From: Gerris lacustris
Taxonomy: Eukaryota; Arthropoda; Insecta; Hemiptera; Gerridae
Direction of reading: 5' to 3'
NCBI GenBank assembly: GCA_951217055.1
Contig: OX578285.1
Coordinates: forward strand, 48,052,024 to 48,116,023
DNA length: 64,000 bases
Positions 13,181 through 24,734 of the stretch are shown here, piece by piece. Every line of letters begins with the position of its first letter. Positions within the stretch are counted from its first letter, which is position 1. The translations under genes and the position numbers were made by a program. The notes under the pieces are model-generated. The model saw only the letters and a program-made list of their open reading frames with translations, had not been told where the DNA came from and ran no database searches.

Positions 13181-15746
13181 CGGCAGCCAGCTGAGTAGTC
13201 AGATTAACACTCTCAGGATTACCATCCTGAGTAATTAGGAAGGAATACAAACGAATGCAGTAGGCAGCCAGCTGAGTAGTTGTCAGATCAACTCTCTCAG
13301 GATAGTAATGCCAGTACAGCCCTATACATAGTAATTGGGAAGGAATATAAACGAATACAGTAGGCAGCCAGCTGAGTAGTTGTATGAACAACACTCTCAG
13401 CATGGTAATGCCAGTACAGCCCTATACATAGTAATTATGAAGGAATACAAACGAATGCAGTAGGCAGCCAGCTGAGTAGTTGTCAGATCAACTCTCTCAG
13501 GATAGTAATGCCAGTACAGCCCTATACATAGTAATTAGGAAGGAATACAAACGAATGCAGTAGGCAGCCAGCTGAGTAGTTGTCAGATCAACAGTCTCAG
13601 CATGGTAATGCCAGTACAGCCCTATACATAGTAATTATGAAGGAATACAAACGAATGCAGTATGCAGCAAGCTGAATAGTTTTCAGATTAACACTCTCAG
13701 GATGATAATGCCAGTACAGCCCTATACATAGTAATTAGGTAGCAATACATACGAATGCAGTAGGCAGCCAGCTGAGTAGTTGTATGATACACACTCTCAG
13801 GATGTTAATGCCAGTACAGCCCTATACATAGTAATTAGGAAGGAATACAAACGAATGCAGTAGGCAGCCAGCTGAGTAGTTGTCAGATCAACTCTCTCAG
13901 GATAGTAATGCCAGTACAGCCCTATACATAGTAATTAAGAAGGAATACAAACGAATGCAGTATGCAGCCAGCTGAGTAGTTGTCCGATCAACACTTTCAG
14001 GATGTTAATACCAGTACAGCCCTATACATAGTAAATTAGGAAGGAATACAAACGAATGCAGTATGCAGCCAGCTGAGTAGTTGTCAGATCAACACTTTAA
14101 GGATGTTAATGCCAGTACAGCCCTATACATAGTAAATTAGGAAGGAATACAAACGAATGCAGTATGCAGCCAGCTGAGTAGTTGTCCGATCAACACTTTC
14201 AGGATGTTAATACCAGTACAGCCCTATACATAGTAAATTAGGAAGGAATACAAACGAATGCAGTATGCAGCCAGCTGAGTAGTTGTCAGATCAACACTTT
14301 CAGGATGTTAATGCCAGTACAGCCCTATACATAGTAATTAGGAAGGAATACAAACGAATGCAGTAGGCAGCCAGCTGAGTAGTTGTCAGATCAACAGTCT
14401 CAGCATGGTAATGCCAGTACAGCCCTATACATAGTAATTATGAAGGAATACAAACGAATGCAGTATGCAGCAAGCTGAATAGTTTTCAGATTAACACTCT
14501 CAGGATGATAATGCCAGTACAGCCCTATACATAGTAATTAGGTAGCAATACATACGAATACAGTAGGCAGCCAGCTGAGTAGTTGTATGATCAACTCTCT
14601 CAGGATGTTAATGCCAGTACAGCCCTATACATAGTAATTTGGAAGGAATACAAACGAATGCAGTAGGCAGCCAGCTGAGTAGTTGTCAGATCAACTCTCT
14701 CAGGATAGTAATGCCAGTACAGCCCTATACATAGTAATTAAGAAGGAATACAAACGAATGCAGTATGCAGCCAGCTGAGTAGTTGTCCGATCAACACTTT
14801 CAGGATGTTAATACCAGTACAGCCCTATACATAGTAAATTAGGAAGGAATACAAACGAATGCAGTATGCAGCCAGCTGAGTAGTTGTCAGATCAACACTT
14901 TAAGGATGTTAATGCCAGTACAGCCCTATACATAGTAAATTAGGAAGGAATACAAACGAATGCAGTATGCAGCCAGCTGAGTAGTTGTCCGATCAACACT
15001 TTCAGGATGTTAATACCAGTACAGCCCTATACATAGTAAATTAGGAAGGAATACAAACGAATGCAGTATGCAGCCAGCTGAGTAGTTGTCAGATCAACAC
15101 TTTCAGGATGTTAATGCCAGTACAGCCCTATACATAGTAAATTAGGAAGGAATACAAACGAATGCAGTATGCAGCCAGCTGAGTAGTTGTCAGATCAACA
15201 CTTTAAGGATGTTAATACCAGTACAGCCCTATACATAGTAAATTAGGAAGGAATACAAACGAATGCAGTATGCAGCCAGCTGAGTAGTTGTCCGATCAAC
15301 ACTTTCAGGATGTTAATACCAGTACAGCCCTATACATAGTAAATTAGGAAGGAATACAAACGAATGCAGTATGCAGCCAGCTGAGTAGTTGTCAGATCAA
15401 CACTTTAAGGATGTTAATGCCAGTACAGCCCTATACATAGTAAATTAGGAAGGAATACAAACGAATGCAGTATGCAGCCAGCTGAGTAGTTGTCCGATCA
15501 ACACTTTCAGGATGTTAATACCAGTACAGCCCTATACATAGTAAATTAGGAAGGAATACAAACGAATGCAGTATGCAGCCAGCTGAGTAGTTGTCCGATC
15601 AACACTTTCAGGATGTTAATACCAGTACAGCCCTATACATAGTAAATTAGGAAGGAATACAAACGAATGCAGTATGCAGCCAGCTGAGTAGTTGTCCGAT
15701 CAACACTTTAAGGATGTTAATGCCAGTACAGCCCTATACATAGTAA
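13181..15746. repeat. Satellite array, about 100-101 bp monomer, about 25.6 copies
   Basis: The word gcagccagctgagtag recurs every 100 bp (for example 13264, 13364, 13464), shifting to 101 bp where the linker has an extra A. Each monomer carries agtacagccctatacatag, aggaatacaaacgaatg and an E-box palindrome CAGCTG. An 8-monomer block repeats with an 803-bp period: the block starting at 13561 recurs at 14364, sharing the diagnostic variants acagtctcagcatgg and gcagcaagctgaatag. The distal part alternates two variants (tccgatcaacactttcagg and cagatcaacactttaagg) with a 202-bp dimer period. The first copy, 13181-13263, is shortened. No coding function; open frames across it are artefacts. Confidence 0.95.
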
Positions 15747-16894
15747 CTACCTTCCTAATTAATTACCTTCCAAATTAAATACCTTTCTTTAATTAACTAT
15801 TTACCTAATTACCTAGCCTTAGGTAAATAAATTAGGTAACGTTCTTAGCCCTTTAAAACAATATCTCAAATTAATAATAATGAACCTGTATAAATTTCTT
15901 TCATCAATTATTATGTTTTTTATCAATTTAACCTGAATTGATAACTGGTAATATAACTTAATAGAAGTTACTTGCATTAAAACATTTCGTCCTTTGGCCT
16001 TAAAATGATATACTATTGTATAGAAATAACAAGAGTTGACTCATATTTTAATTTGACACAAATAAATACAAGTATAATAATAAAATTACACAATACCAAG
16101 ATAAGTAATAATAAAATTATAGCACTGACATTGTATAAATGTTATAATTATAATTAAGTAATAATTGTTATAATTAAAAAAATAAATAAACTTACCATTG
16201 TTGAATTAATCATTTTCCCTATAATTATAAGTCATTGTGAACATTTTTAATTATTTAAATAGCACTAGCCCCGTTATTTTTTTTGTTTACATTATTTATT
16301 TAGATCTACCTAGGTACAAACAACAAGATTTTTTTATGCAACTATATTATTGTCATTTGAAAATTTATGTTATTTAAATTCCTAATAGCGTTTTTACTTA
16401 TTATTATTTTTTATAATTTTTTTAAAACGATTCTCTTGTTTGAAAGTTTTTTTGATTTAATTGAGTAACTGTTTGAGATAGAAGTGATAATGTTGATATT
16501 TTAATTAACTGGGGCGGTTGTCAGTGACAGAGCTTGGAGTTGTTCCGTGGTTGGTTCTCGGCTGCAGACTAATATCATTGCATGGAGGCTCTTAGTCAGT
16601 TTGTCTCCATCATCTTTTAGATTGTACCGTCGATAGGGTATCATGTATCGATACATTACCCTATATCGAATCAGCACGTCAAATATTGTAAATCGTAGCT
16701 ATCGATTGTAGTCAACAACATTTTAATCAGAGCTATAGCTTTTATACGTTATCTGATGAAATCTTAAATAAAGGACAAGCCTCTTAGACATAAATTATTT
16801 AGAGAAATAGTCTCCAACGTCAAAAAGAGTGATAATTTATGGTTAGAACAGAAGATTCAAGATAATTGAGAGATTTGATTTTTTTTTTTTTTTT
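15747..16894. other. AT-rich flank of the satellite
   Basis: 15747-15845 is a low-complexity taattacctt-type sequence joining the array. The rest is AT-rich with no gene recognised; 16495-16750 is less AT-rich but shows no motif. Confidence 0.4.
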
Positions 16895-17575
16895 CAAAAT
16901 ACCATATCTTGGGACAAAATGTGACACAAAATGAGACACGCAAAATTTGCATGTTTATTTGACAAAATGGCATGAAAGATTAACCAATTTCCACAAGTGT
17001 TATATATTTTTGTAATCTACTCATCAATTCCTTTCATTTGATACCCCACTAAAAATGTAAGAAACAAAATTTCTTTCCCGTTACTGGAATTATCCGCCAT
17101 TTTGGATTCCCTGTTAATCAGATCAAGTTGCTATTCTTATTCTTTCTATGGCCCAGAAGACCGCACACTTTACACTTATACTTTTTTTTATATTTTTAGT
17201 AACAGACTAAATATAGTTTTAGGGGGGAAGGAATACTCAAAATGTTGATATTTTTTGACAAAATTGCATGAAAAATTAAACACTTTCAACCAGTGTTACA
17301 TATTTTTGTAATCCACTCTTCAATACTTTTCATTTGATACCTTACACAAAATTAAAAAAAAAAAATCACGTGATATGGATTATCCGTCATTTTGGATTTG
17401 AGCAGTTGATAATTTTGGGTTCGCTATATTTTTCCTGTGTATCTTTAATACTGAAAAGTTTCATGTTTGTATCTCTTTTGATTCAAAAGTTATTGGAACC
17501 GTACAGAGTGACAGACAGACACAGGAACGAAACTATAAGGGTTTCTTTTTTTGGTTTTACGGTGGAAACCCTAAA
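16895..17575 (+). repeat. Dispersed repeat family C, copy 1 (two internal modules)
   Basis: Two related modules of about 320 bp (16895-17215 and 17216-17490), each with gacaaaatggcatgaaa, tatatttttgtaatc and tttcatttgatacc blocks. These are followed by attggaaccgtacagagtga, a gacagacagac run, and a 3' hairpin (agggtttc...gaaaccct) ending in a short A run at 17575. The same organisation is seen at 38445-39100, and 3' ends alone at 31205-31338. It has no coding frame. The fixed 3' end and variable 5' end suggest a retroposed or Helitron-like family. Confidence 0.7.
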
Positions 17576-18560
17576 AATGGCTGTTAGTTTTGTCGTCTGT
17601 GCAGACGCATGCAACCTAAAATACTGGCCGATAACTATGAAATTGGGCTTTTATTTTCAGAAAAATCGTACCCGGAGGCCAAATCGATAAATTCATTTTA
17701 GCACTAAATTTAAGGGCCCGTACCCACAAAAACTCTGAAAAAAGTTATTTCTCGACAACGTTTCCGACGATTTTTAATAAACAATTCTAAAATGTAGTCC
17801 ATTTAATTAGTTCCTTTGAAATAGCTATAAAAGTGGACTGAGTCAGGCCAGGTTTGATTCACCGCCGGGAAGTTATTTTTATGGTAAATTTTGATAAAAT
17901 GTTCAATAATATACTTAACTGTAATAACAAAAAACGAAACAAATAATGAATGGAAAACACTGGACCGAGTAATTATGTACTCTTATTTGAGAAAATGTAG
18001 TAAGATTTTTATGTGACAGGTTTTTTTACTAGCTTTTTTTATAGCTATTTTTACAATATTTCTATTTTGAGCTGTATAGAATCCGAATGAATAATAGAAA
18101 TATAACCACCGACAACGATCTGATCCAGATGTCGTTTCTCACGTTGTCCAGGTGTCGTTTTGTAAAAACTTTGCAAATTAGTTTAAAAGTGTAAAAATAA
18201 CTTACCACCTCTGATAAAATTAGTCCCATCATAAATCCATGCCAAGAATTATTAATGAACCTCAGCCGTTTTATAAAATAAATAGTAGATGTTTGCCTCG
18301 ATGCTGGTTAGTGAAATTAATAGTTGATGGTCGAGCTGATATCGATTGAAATTCGATGCTCACTAACCGTCTATATTCCCACCACTATCACGTAGAACAT
18401 ATTTTCCTTTCGGAAATTGTAAAATCATACGTTGCTATAGCAACCAAAGTTTATTGTGCCTGGAGACGTGCTTTGAACACTGTTAAGACCGACGCTCGGT
18501 TGAAACCCAAGAACATCCGTCCTAGGAGTAGCCAACCTTCACTTCTTCCCTGGTAACTGT
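17576..18560. other. Mostly non-coding; upstream flank of the BEL element
   Basis: No confident gene. A 66-residue open frame at 18356-18556 lacks recognisable motifs. Confidence 0.4.
18431..18444. promoter_or_regulatory. X-box-like palindrome (RFX-type site)
   Basis: gttgctatagcaac is a perfect 14-bp palindrome fitting two RFX half-sites separated by 2 bp, one of them with T in place of the last C. The match is visible in sequence; a regulatory role is speculation because no adjacent gene was recognised. Confidence 0.25.
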
Positions 18561-19440
18561 TTTGAATGTAACAGCCTTTATCTAATATTCCTTCTCAGTT
18601 ACATTTAACCAGCGCCATTTTAGTTTTCTCGTAGCTTGAGTTAATTCTCAAATGAGAACTCGTCAGGCTTACAATTTATAAAATAACTATACCAGTCTTA
18701 CAATAATTGTTTACTCTGAAAGCGCGGAAAAAACGGAGAAAAATAGGGAGGAAAGTTGGTGATAATTTCTCCAATTAATAGGAAGAAAGATGACCACCAG
18801 TGGTAGTAAGAAAAGGTTGGTATTAAGAGGACTATAGTTTAAATCATATGGCGGACGGATAAGGCGGAGTAACATAGAAGTAATAAAATAATAATATAGA
18901 ATATGTGTAAAGAAAAATAAACGTATCGACTGCGACCTGTAGTTAGTGACAAAGTAATATGCGGGATGCGGATGGTGGATACATGTACGGATAGCGGCGG
19001 TGGTTAAGAAGCGGTGAGGTTGAGAGGACTCTCAGCTGACACGTCTCGTCCAGCTCAAGGCGTCCGTAGCAACACTAATTGGCGGAAGAGGAGCGATTTC
19101 GATGTGGGCTAGTCCCCACTATCTCTCATTGTTTACAAACAACGGCTCGGAGTCTATCTATTATCCATTACCTCACAAACTCCTAACCATAACCGCCGGC
19201 CAAGAATCGTCGGGGACTCTTAAGGGAAATTAAAAGTAACTTCTAAAAATTAAGCAACAAGTATAAAATGATTAATAATAATTAGTGAATGAAAGTGTTA
19301 AGTGGAGTTTCCAAAAGAATATATACCTTAAATTATGAGAAAGAAAAATAAATTATAAAATAATTTCTTTACGTTATGTGAATGTAAGCGATAAATGAAA
19401 TAACTACTTATAAAAAAAAGCACATAAATATATAAAGTAA
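18561..19440 (-). mobile_element. 3' flank of BEL/Pao pol, probable LTR region
   Basis: Lies directly downstream (minus strand) of the pol stop codon at 19441. It contains a GC-richer block (18960-19200) unlike the AT-rich surroundings, as a promoter-bearing LTR would. No second copy exists in the window because the element is truncated on its 5' side, so LTR borders cannot be fixed; a TGT start near 19073 (minus) is one candidate. Confidence 0.4.
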
Positions 19441-20690
19441 AGATTATTCTGTTTGAAATAGTGGTGCGAGCTTCCTTACTGGGCGTTGGAGAAGTCCATT
19501 AGAAGTTCGCACAGATACACTGCGGACGATTCTATCGATGTCATTGGGATAGGTTTCTTCAACTATTCCCAGAGGGTAAGTTAGTGGCGAAGCGCTATCA
19601 TCTTTGATCCAAACCATCTGGCCTGGCTTAAGATTTTCAGATGAAGTTGTGCACCATTTATTGCGCTGCTGAAGCATCAGCAAATACTCATTTGACCACC
19701 TTCGCCAAAAATGCCCAAGCATTGATGATAACATTTGCCAGCGGGATAGGCGGTAAATAGGTTGATCTAAAAGTGGAAGTTCGGGAGAAGCTAGAAGTGG
19801 CGATCCAATTAAAAATGGCCTGGCGTGAGGGCCTCCAATTCATCTGGACCTGGAGAGATATCGTAAAGTGGACGTGCGTTTAGTATAGATTCAATTCGAG
19901 CTAGAAGCGTGATGAGTTCCTCAAGGTTAAGAATTTGGTTTCCGACAACCCTTTTGAAGTGGAATTTAACATTCTTAATGTTGCTCTCCCAAATTCCACC
20001 CATACGGAGCTTTCGGACATATAAACTGGAAACTTATCTCTTTCTAATAAGAACTAAATATAGTTGTTCTAAAAATATGGCATTTGTCTCAGTTTTTCGC
20101 AAGAAACCAGAAATTTCTCGGAGTTCACGGGCAGCTCCCCTGAAGTTAGAACCTTGATCGCAAAACATTTGTGAAGGAAGGCCACGGCGGGCGATAAATC
20201 TACTCAACGTTGCTAAAAAAGCTTCAGTTGACAATGAAGTAAGCGCTTCCAGGGGAACAGCTTTAGTAGCCATGCAAATGAATAATGCGAAATACGCCTT
20301 AAATATGCCTGGTTTCCAGCGTAAACTTTTTAACCTGAAACGGACCTGCCAGATCAACTCCGCAACACGTGAAAGGTCGAGAAGGATTAACTCTTGGAGG
20401 CGGTAAGTCAGCCATGATGGGAGATGGTGTAGCGGCTGTAAACTTAGAGCAGATCACGCATAATCTGATGCGTTGGCGGATGACTGAGTGCACGAAAGAA
20501 TCCAGAAATATCGTTGAATAAGATATCTCAATGTACGCGGACCAGCGTGTAAAAAACTCTGGTGGTAACTGTCAATGAGTGTGAGGGTGAAACTACAATG
20601 TTTGGGAAGTAATAAGGGATGCTTGGACGAGTAAGACACAAGAGCATTTTTCAAGCGTTCTCAAACACGGAGGTTACCTGAAGAGTCAAT
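19441..20690 (-). pseudogene. BEL/Pao retrotransposon integrase and C-terminal domain, frameshifted
   Basis: The minus strand encodes, in broken frames, the 3' part of a BEL/Pao polyprotein. There is an H-rich zinc-binding segment (about 20690-20440, with CVICSKFTA), the integrase core (20357-20034, with FCDQGSNFRGAAREL containing the second catalytic Asp), then GGIWESNIKNVKFHFK and the catalytic-Glu region near EELITLLARIESILNARP (20003-19809). Last is the BEL-type C-terminal domain (19734-19444, with LKPGQMVWIKDD and RPVRKLAPLF) ending at a natural stop. Frame changes near 20450, 20300, 20020 and 19780 make it non-functional. This domain order, with the C-terminal domain after integrase, is diagnostic of BEL/Pao. 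Confidence 0.85.
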
Positions 20691-22180
20691 AAAAGGTGAT
20701 AATTGAAGCAACCGAGACGTTTTTAATTTTTGTTGCTGAACCAGCTTTATATCTCTTTCAGAAAATAAGCAGCTTTAACTTGGCGAACGCTGAGTAAGAG
20801 AGCTTGACGTAAATTAACAACAGATAATACGCCATACTCTCTTAACGATTGATCTTTCTGTTTATAATTATAAATAAATCGCGAAACATAAGCTTGGACG
20901 CGTTGGATTCTATAAAACGAAGATATTATTCGTGTCATCCACTCTACTCTCACTTCTTGATCTTGTGACATCAAGGCGATTTCTTGCTGTTTTAGCTCAG
21001 GAAGATTATTAGAAGGTACAGGTGACCAGTCTGACTGGGGCCATTCAGAAACTGGAAGTTTGAGCCAAGAAGGTCCTTGAAACCATTCTTGAGCAGCGGC
21101 TAGCTATGTGGGATCGAGACCTCTGGAGATAATATCAGCCGGGTTGTGGTTTGTACGAACGTGTCTCCATTTATTTACTGATCTCTGTTCTAAAATGGAG
21201 CAAACTCGATTAGCGACGTAAATTTTTAGCGTATGCGGTTTCTGTAGCCACGAGAGCACAATTGTGGAATCTGTAAAGAGAAAAGTGTCATCAATCCTGA
21301 CTTTTGAAAGAACCTGTTGTAATGCTCAATTTGTTTCTGCTAATAGCAAGGTTCCAGCAAGTTCAAGACGCGGGATCGTGGCTGTCTTGAGTGGGGCGAC
21401 TTAAGACTTTGCCATAAGTAAGGATATAATTGGCTCATTTTTCTTACTCATGGACTTTAAATAAATCAAGCAACCGAAACCTTGTTCCGAAGCATCAGAG
21501 ATACTTAATCAGCGAGGGAAGAGAGATCCTTAGTAATAGTGATCCACTCATCAATGAGTTCATTTGGAAGGCGGTAGTCCCATAAGAAGTTAGATGTTCA
21601 AAGCTTCTGCATGAAGCCTTTGTAAAATGTAAGCGGAGGGATAAATCAGAGAGGATCGTAAATCCCTGCGATTACTGATAATATGGAGCATTTTGTATAA
21701 GATGTAAGCGGTGTAGGGGGCACAATTTTGTAGGAGAAGCTGTCACTCAAAGGTTTCCAACATATTCCCAAGACCTTAACAGACTGGTCAGGAGAATCTT
21801 TAATTATTAGAGGGCTGGAAGAAGCGTTGGAAATGTGAGATAAGAAGTCAGTAGAACTGCTTATCCACTTGCTAAGTTAGAATCCACCGGCCCTGAGAAG
21901 CTGGATTAGTTGATGCGTGGTTTCAGTGAGCTCTTATAAAAAGTGGGCACCCGTTATAAGATCATCTACGAAGGTGTCCTCTAAGATAACCTTTGAAGCA
22001 ATCGGGAACTTAGCCCCTTCGTCATTCACAAGTTGTATGAGGACTCTTTGGGCGTGAAACGGAGATGGTGCTAACCATACGTAACAGTGTTAAGCTGGTA
22101 CTCTTTGATAGGGTCATCAGGGTTTTATCTGACCAAAATATGTTGAAAACTTCGATCTTAAGGAGCCACTAAAATTTGCC
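20691..22180 (-). pseudogene. BEL/Pao reverse transcriptase and RNase H remnant
   Basis: This continues the same minus-strand polyprotein upstream. The reverse transcriptase catalytic motif reads FVDDLITGA at about 21972-21946, preceded by an FHAQRVLIQL-type finger/palm segment near 22060-22030 and an EYQLNTVTYG-like segment near 22110. The 22030-20980 part shows RNase H and connection-domain similarity but with many stops. Protease and gag are absent, so the element is 5'-truncated near 22180, where a plus-strand LINE fragment follows. Heavy decay indicates an old insertion. Confidence 0.7.
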
Positions 22181-22399
22181 GGAACATTTTAACAATGTCA
22201 CAAAAACTGACGTGTACACTTTTCTGTTCATTAACCCGTATCCTTTATTTCCTTAACCATGGTTTCAGAAGGAGAAAGTGACTTTCGGTATTGTTGCCAC
22301 TTATTGTGCAGATTGATGAAATAATAGATCATTAACTTCCACAGACATGCATATGTATATCGGTGACAATGGACTTAAGGATGAGTTAGGTGAAGATAA

Positions 22400-23425
22400 A
22401 TTAGGAGAGTATAAAAGCCACTATTACTTTTTGGCAACTTAAAAGAACTGGGGAAGAAATGGGGACTGTCCCCAAAGATCCTCAAATGGCTGTATACTGC
22501 AGTTATTAGGCCCAGAATTCAGTATGGGTCCGTTATTTGGTGGACAGAACAGAAGTGGCCAGCAAGAGGCTAAGCAAGATTCAAAGGTTAGCCTGTAGAA
22601 GTATAACGGGTGCAATGAGGACTGCACCAACGGCGGCTCTGGAGGCTCTGGTAGGACTCCCCCCACTCCATACATAAATTAAAGGAGAGGCCATTGCATA
22701 TTTTGTTAGACTTAGAGACAATGATCAGCAAGGGGGTGTATACACTATGGGACACTTGGATATACAAAGGTTGGCCGAATCCAAGATCCCAGTTACAGGG
22801 GTTCGAATGAAAGGAATAGAACACCAGCTAGTGCTGAAGAGGAAATTCAAGGTAGAAATTCCATCTCGAGCCAGATGGGAATTAGGAGAAATTAAATTAG
22901 ACTAGGAAACTCTAGTGGCTTATACTGGTGGCTCTAAGAACGAAAAAGGTATGTCAGGGGCGGGACTGTACCTAGAAAGGTCCGGCACCCAAGAGAGCTT
23001 CCCACAGGTACACTCACCATAGTGTTTCAAGCAGAGATCTACGCCAGAGGTGGAAAGAAAACTTGAGGTGAGGGATGCAACATCTAAACGTAGCTATATG
23101 CTCTGACAGTCAGGCAACTTCAAGCACTTTGCACCCTGAGTGTAGAGTCAGCACTAGTTAAGGAGTGCCAAGAGGCATTAGAACTGCTTGCAGAGAGGAA
23201 AGAGGTCACACTGCTTTAGGTCCCATGACACACAGGGATTCCTTGGAATGAGAAGGCAGATAAGGTAGCCAAGATAGGAGCTTCCATGCCATTCTGTGGA
23301 CCGGAACCCGCCATCGATTGGTCTAGAGGACAGGCGAGGTCAACCATCAAGGTGTGGATCTGGGAAGAAGAAAGGATGGCATGGATAGGAACAGAGGGCT
23401 GCAGGCACGATTAACTGGGAATCCA
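22400..23425 (+). pseudogene. Non-LTR retrotransposon RT C-terminus plus RNase H
   Basis: Plus-strand translation gives the C-terminal end of a LINE reverse transcriptase: WGLSPKILKWLYTAVIRP, then QYGSVIWW, CRSITGAMRTAPTAALEAL and LPPLHT. An RNase H domain follows: VAYTGGSKNEKG (first Asp replaced by Gly), GAGLYLE, a later DSQAT-type region disrupted, and HTGIPWNEKADKVAKIGAS near 23225-23290. A C-terminal RNase H places it in the I/LOA/R1 group. At least eight stops or frameshifts are present. It abuts the truncated BEL element head to head and is followed by a family D repeat. Confidence 0.8.
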
Positions 23426-23439
23426 AAATGACGGGTAAT

Positions 23440-23808
23440 ACCTAAAACGGGATTTTTTTATAAATTTTTTTATCAAAGTTATATCCAAAGAATTATATAT
23501 TTTTGCAATCAGCTCGACGTACCCTTTCATATGATACCCCTCAAAATAAAAAATTAAAAAATTAAAAATGTGTCGAAAAAAAAATTAAAAAATGTAACTC
23601 TTCAGTTTTTTTACCCTAATTTATTTGAAAAATATTTTTTTTAAGTCGCTATATTTTTAAAATATGTGGGTAAGTACAAGACACTAACATGCCAAATTTC
23701 AAAGTGATAGGACGAAAGGTGCAGCCGTGAGAGCACGCGACAGGACGGACGGACAGACACACGCAGGAAAATATAAGGGTCCTTGGTTTTGCCTACGGAC
23801 CCTAAAAA
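23440..23808 (+). repeat. Dispersed repeat family D, copy 1 (3' part)
   Basis: Contains atcagctcgacgtacccttt, catatgatacccctc, aaatttcaaagtgat, an acggacggacagacaca run and a 3' hairpin agggtcc...ggaccct ending in AAAAAT. It matches 33610-33978 and 55060-55708. It shares the overall plan of family C but with a different stem sequence. Confidence 0.7.
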
Positions 23809-24734
23809 TAAGGTAAAATATAAATAAACAACTGTTGGTCTCCAATATATACTTTAACTGTTTTGGTAACGAATATAAGCAATATTAAAAAAAAAAAACT
23901 GTTTACGGTATGGGAAATTAATAATTTAAATTATGAAATAGAAAACGTTAAGTCAATTTAAGGCTTTTTACGTCCTATGCATTGTTACTAAACAATTTGT
24001 TAACCCATTCATTAATTATAAACAGTTAATAAATATTTAAATTTAGCTAATTTACCCTTTTTCATATTTTTTTTTTAAACTATATGTTTTTGAGTAACTA
24101 AGCTATTCTTGTTTTTTAGCGTTGAAAAATAAAAAAGTATTCGATATTCGTTGAATAAATAATCTTCTTGGAACACTATAATTTTTTTTGGAATGAAAAC
24201 CCTTTTTACTTGTTCCCGATTGTAAAATGTGATTAATCATAAATAAATCAAAATGCAAGACAATCGATTAAATTATAGATTTTTTATTTCGTGTTTCTTA
24301 TTTTTATATATTTTATTTAAACAAATGAGGCTAAATTAATAATGTAGAACTCTAAAATGAATACTTACAGGCAAATGAAATACATAAAATATTTATTTGA
24401 AATTAATTTCTCTATTTTCCTACACGCAAATGGAAAAAGAGGCTTGCGCAATCCTTCTTAATGCCTTTATCAGTATTAAAAGACTACCTATAATATAGGA
24501 AAGGCTTATAGCCATATTATCTTTTTAGATAAGTAACGAGTCGATCACCTGTTCAGAATGGTTCAAGTATACGTAAAATGACAAAACTATAGAAATCCTT
24601 GTCAAATTATAACACATGGCGCATAAAGAAGCCATGTAGAATTTGCATTTCGCTCTCATATGGCTACCTCGAAACATTTTCGGTAACAACTTGCATATAT
24701 TTGATCTGTCTGAAAAGAGCTTTAAAATAATATG
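23809..24734. other. AT-rich, no gene seen
   Basis: Very AT-rich, no coding signal recognised. Confidence 0.4.

Noticed and set aside
13104..13403. 99-residue minus-strand frame
   Set aside because: It lies over satellite monomers; length reflects the repeat period, not coding constraint.
13181..15746. CRISPR-like array
   Set aside because: Direct tandem monomers without spacers, in a eukaryotic context.
17334..17690. 118-residue frame, and similar frames at 31068, 31202, 38609 and 38944
   Set aside because: All fall on dispersed repeat family C and share its non-coding sequence, not a conserved protein.
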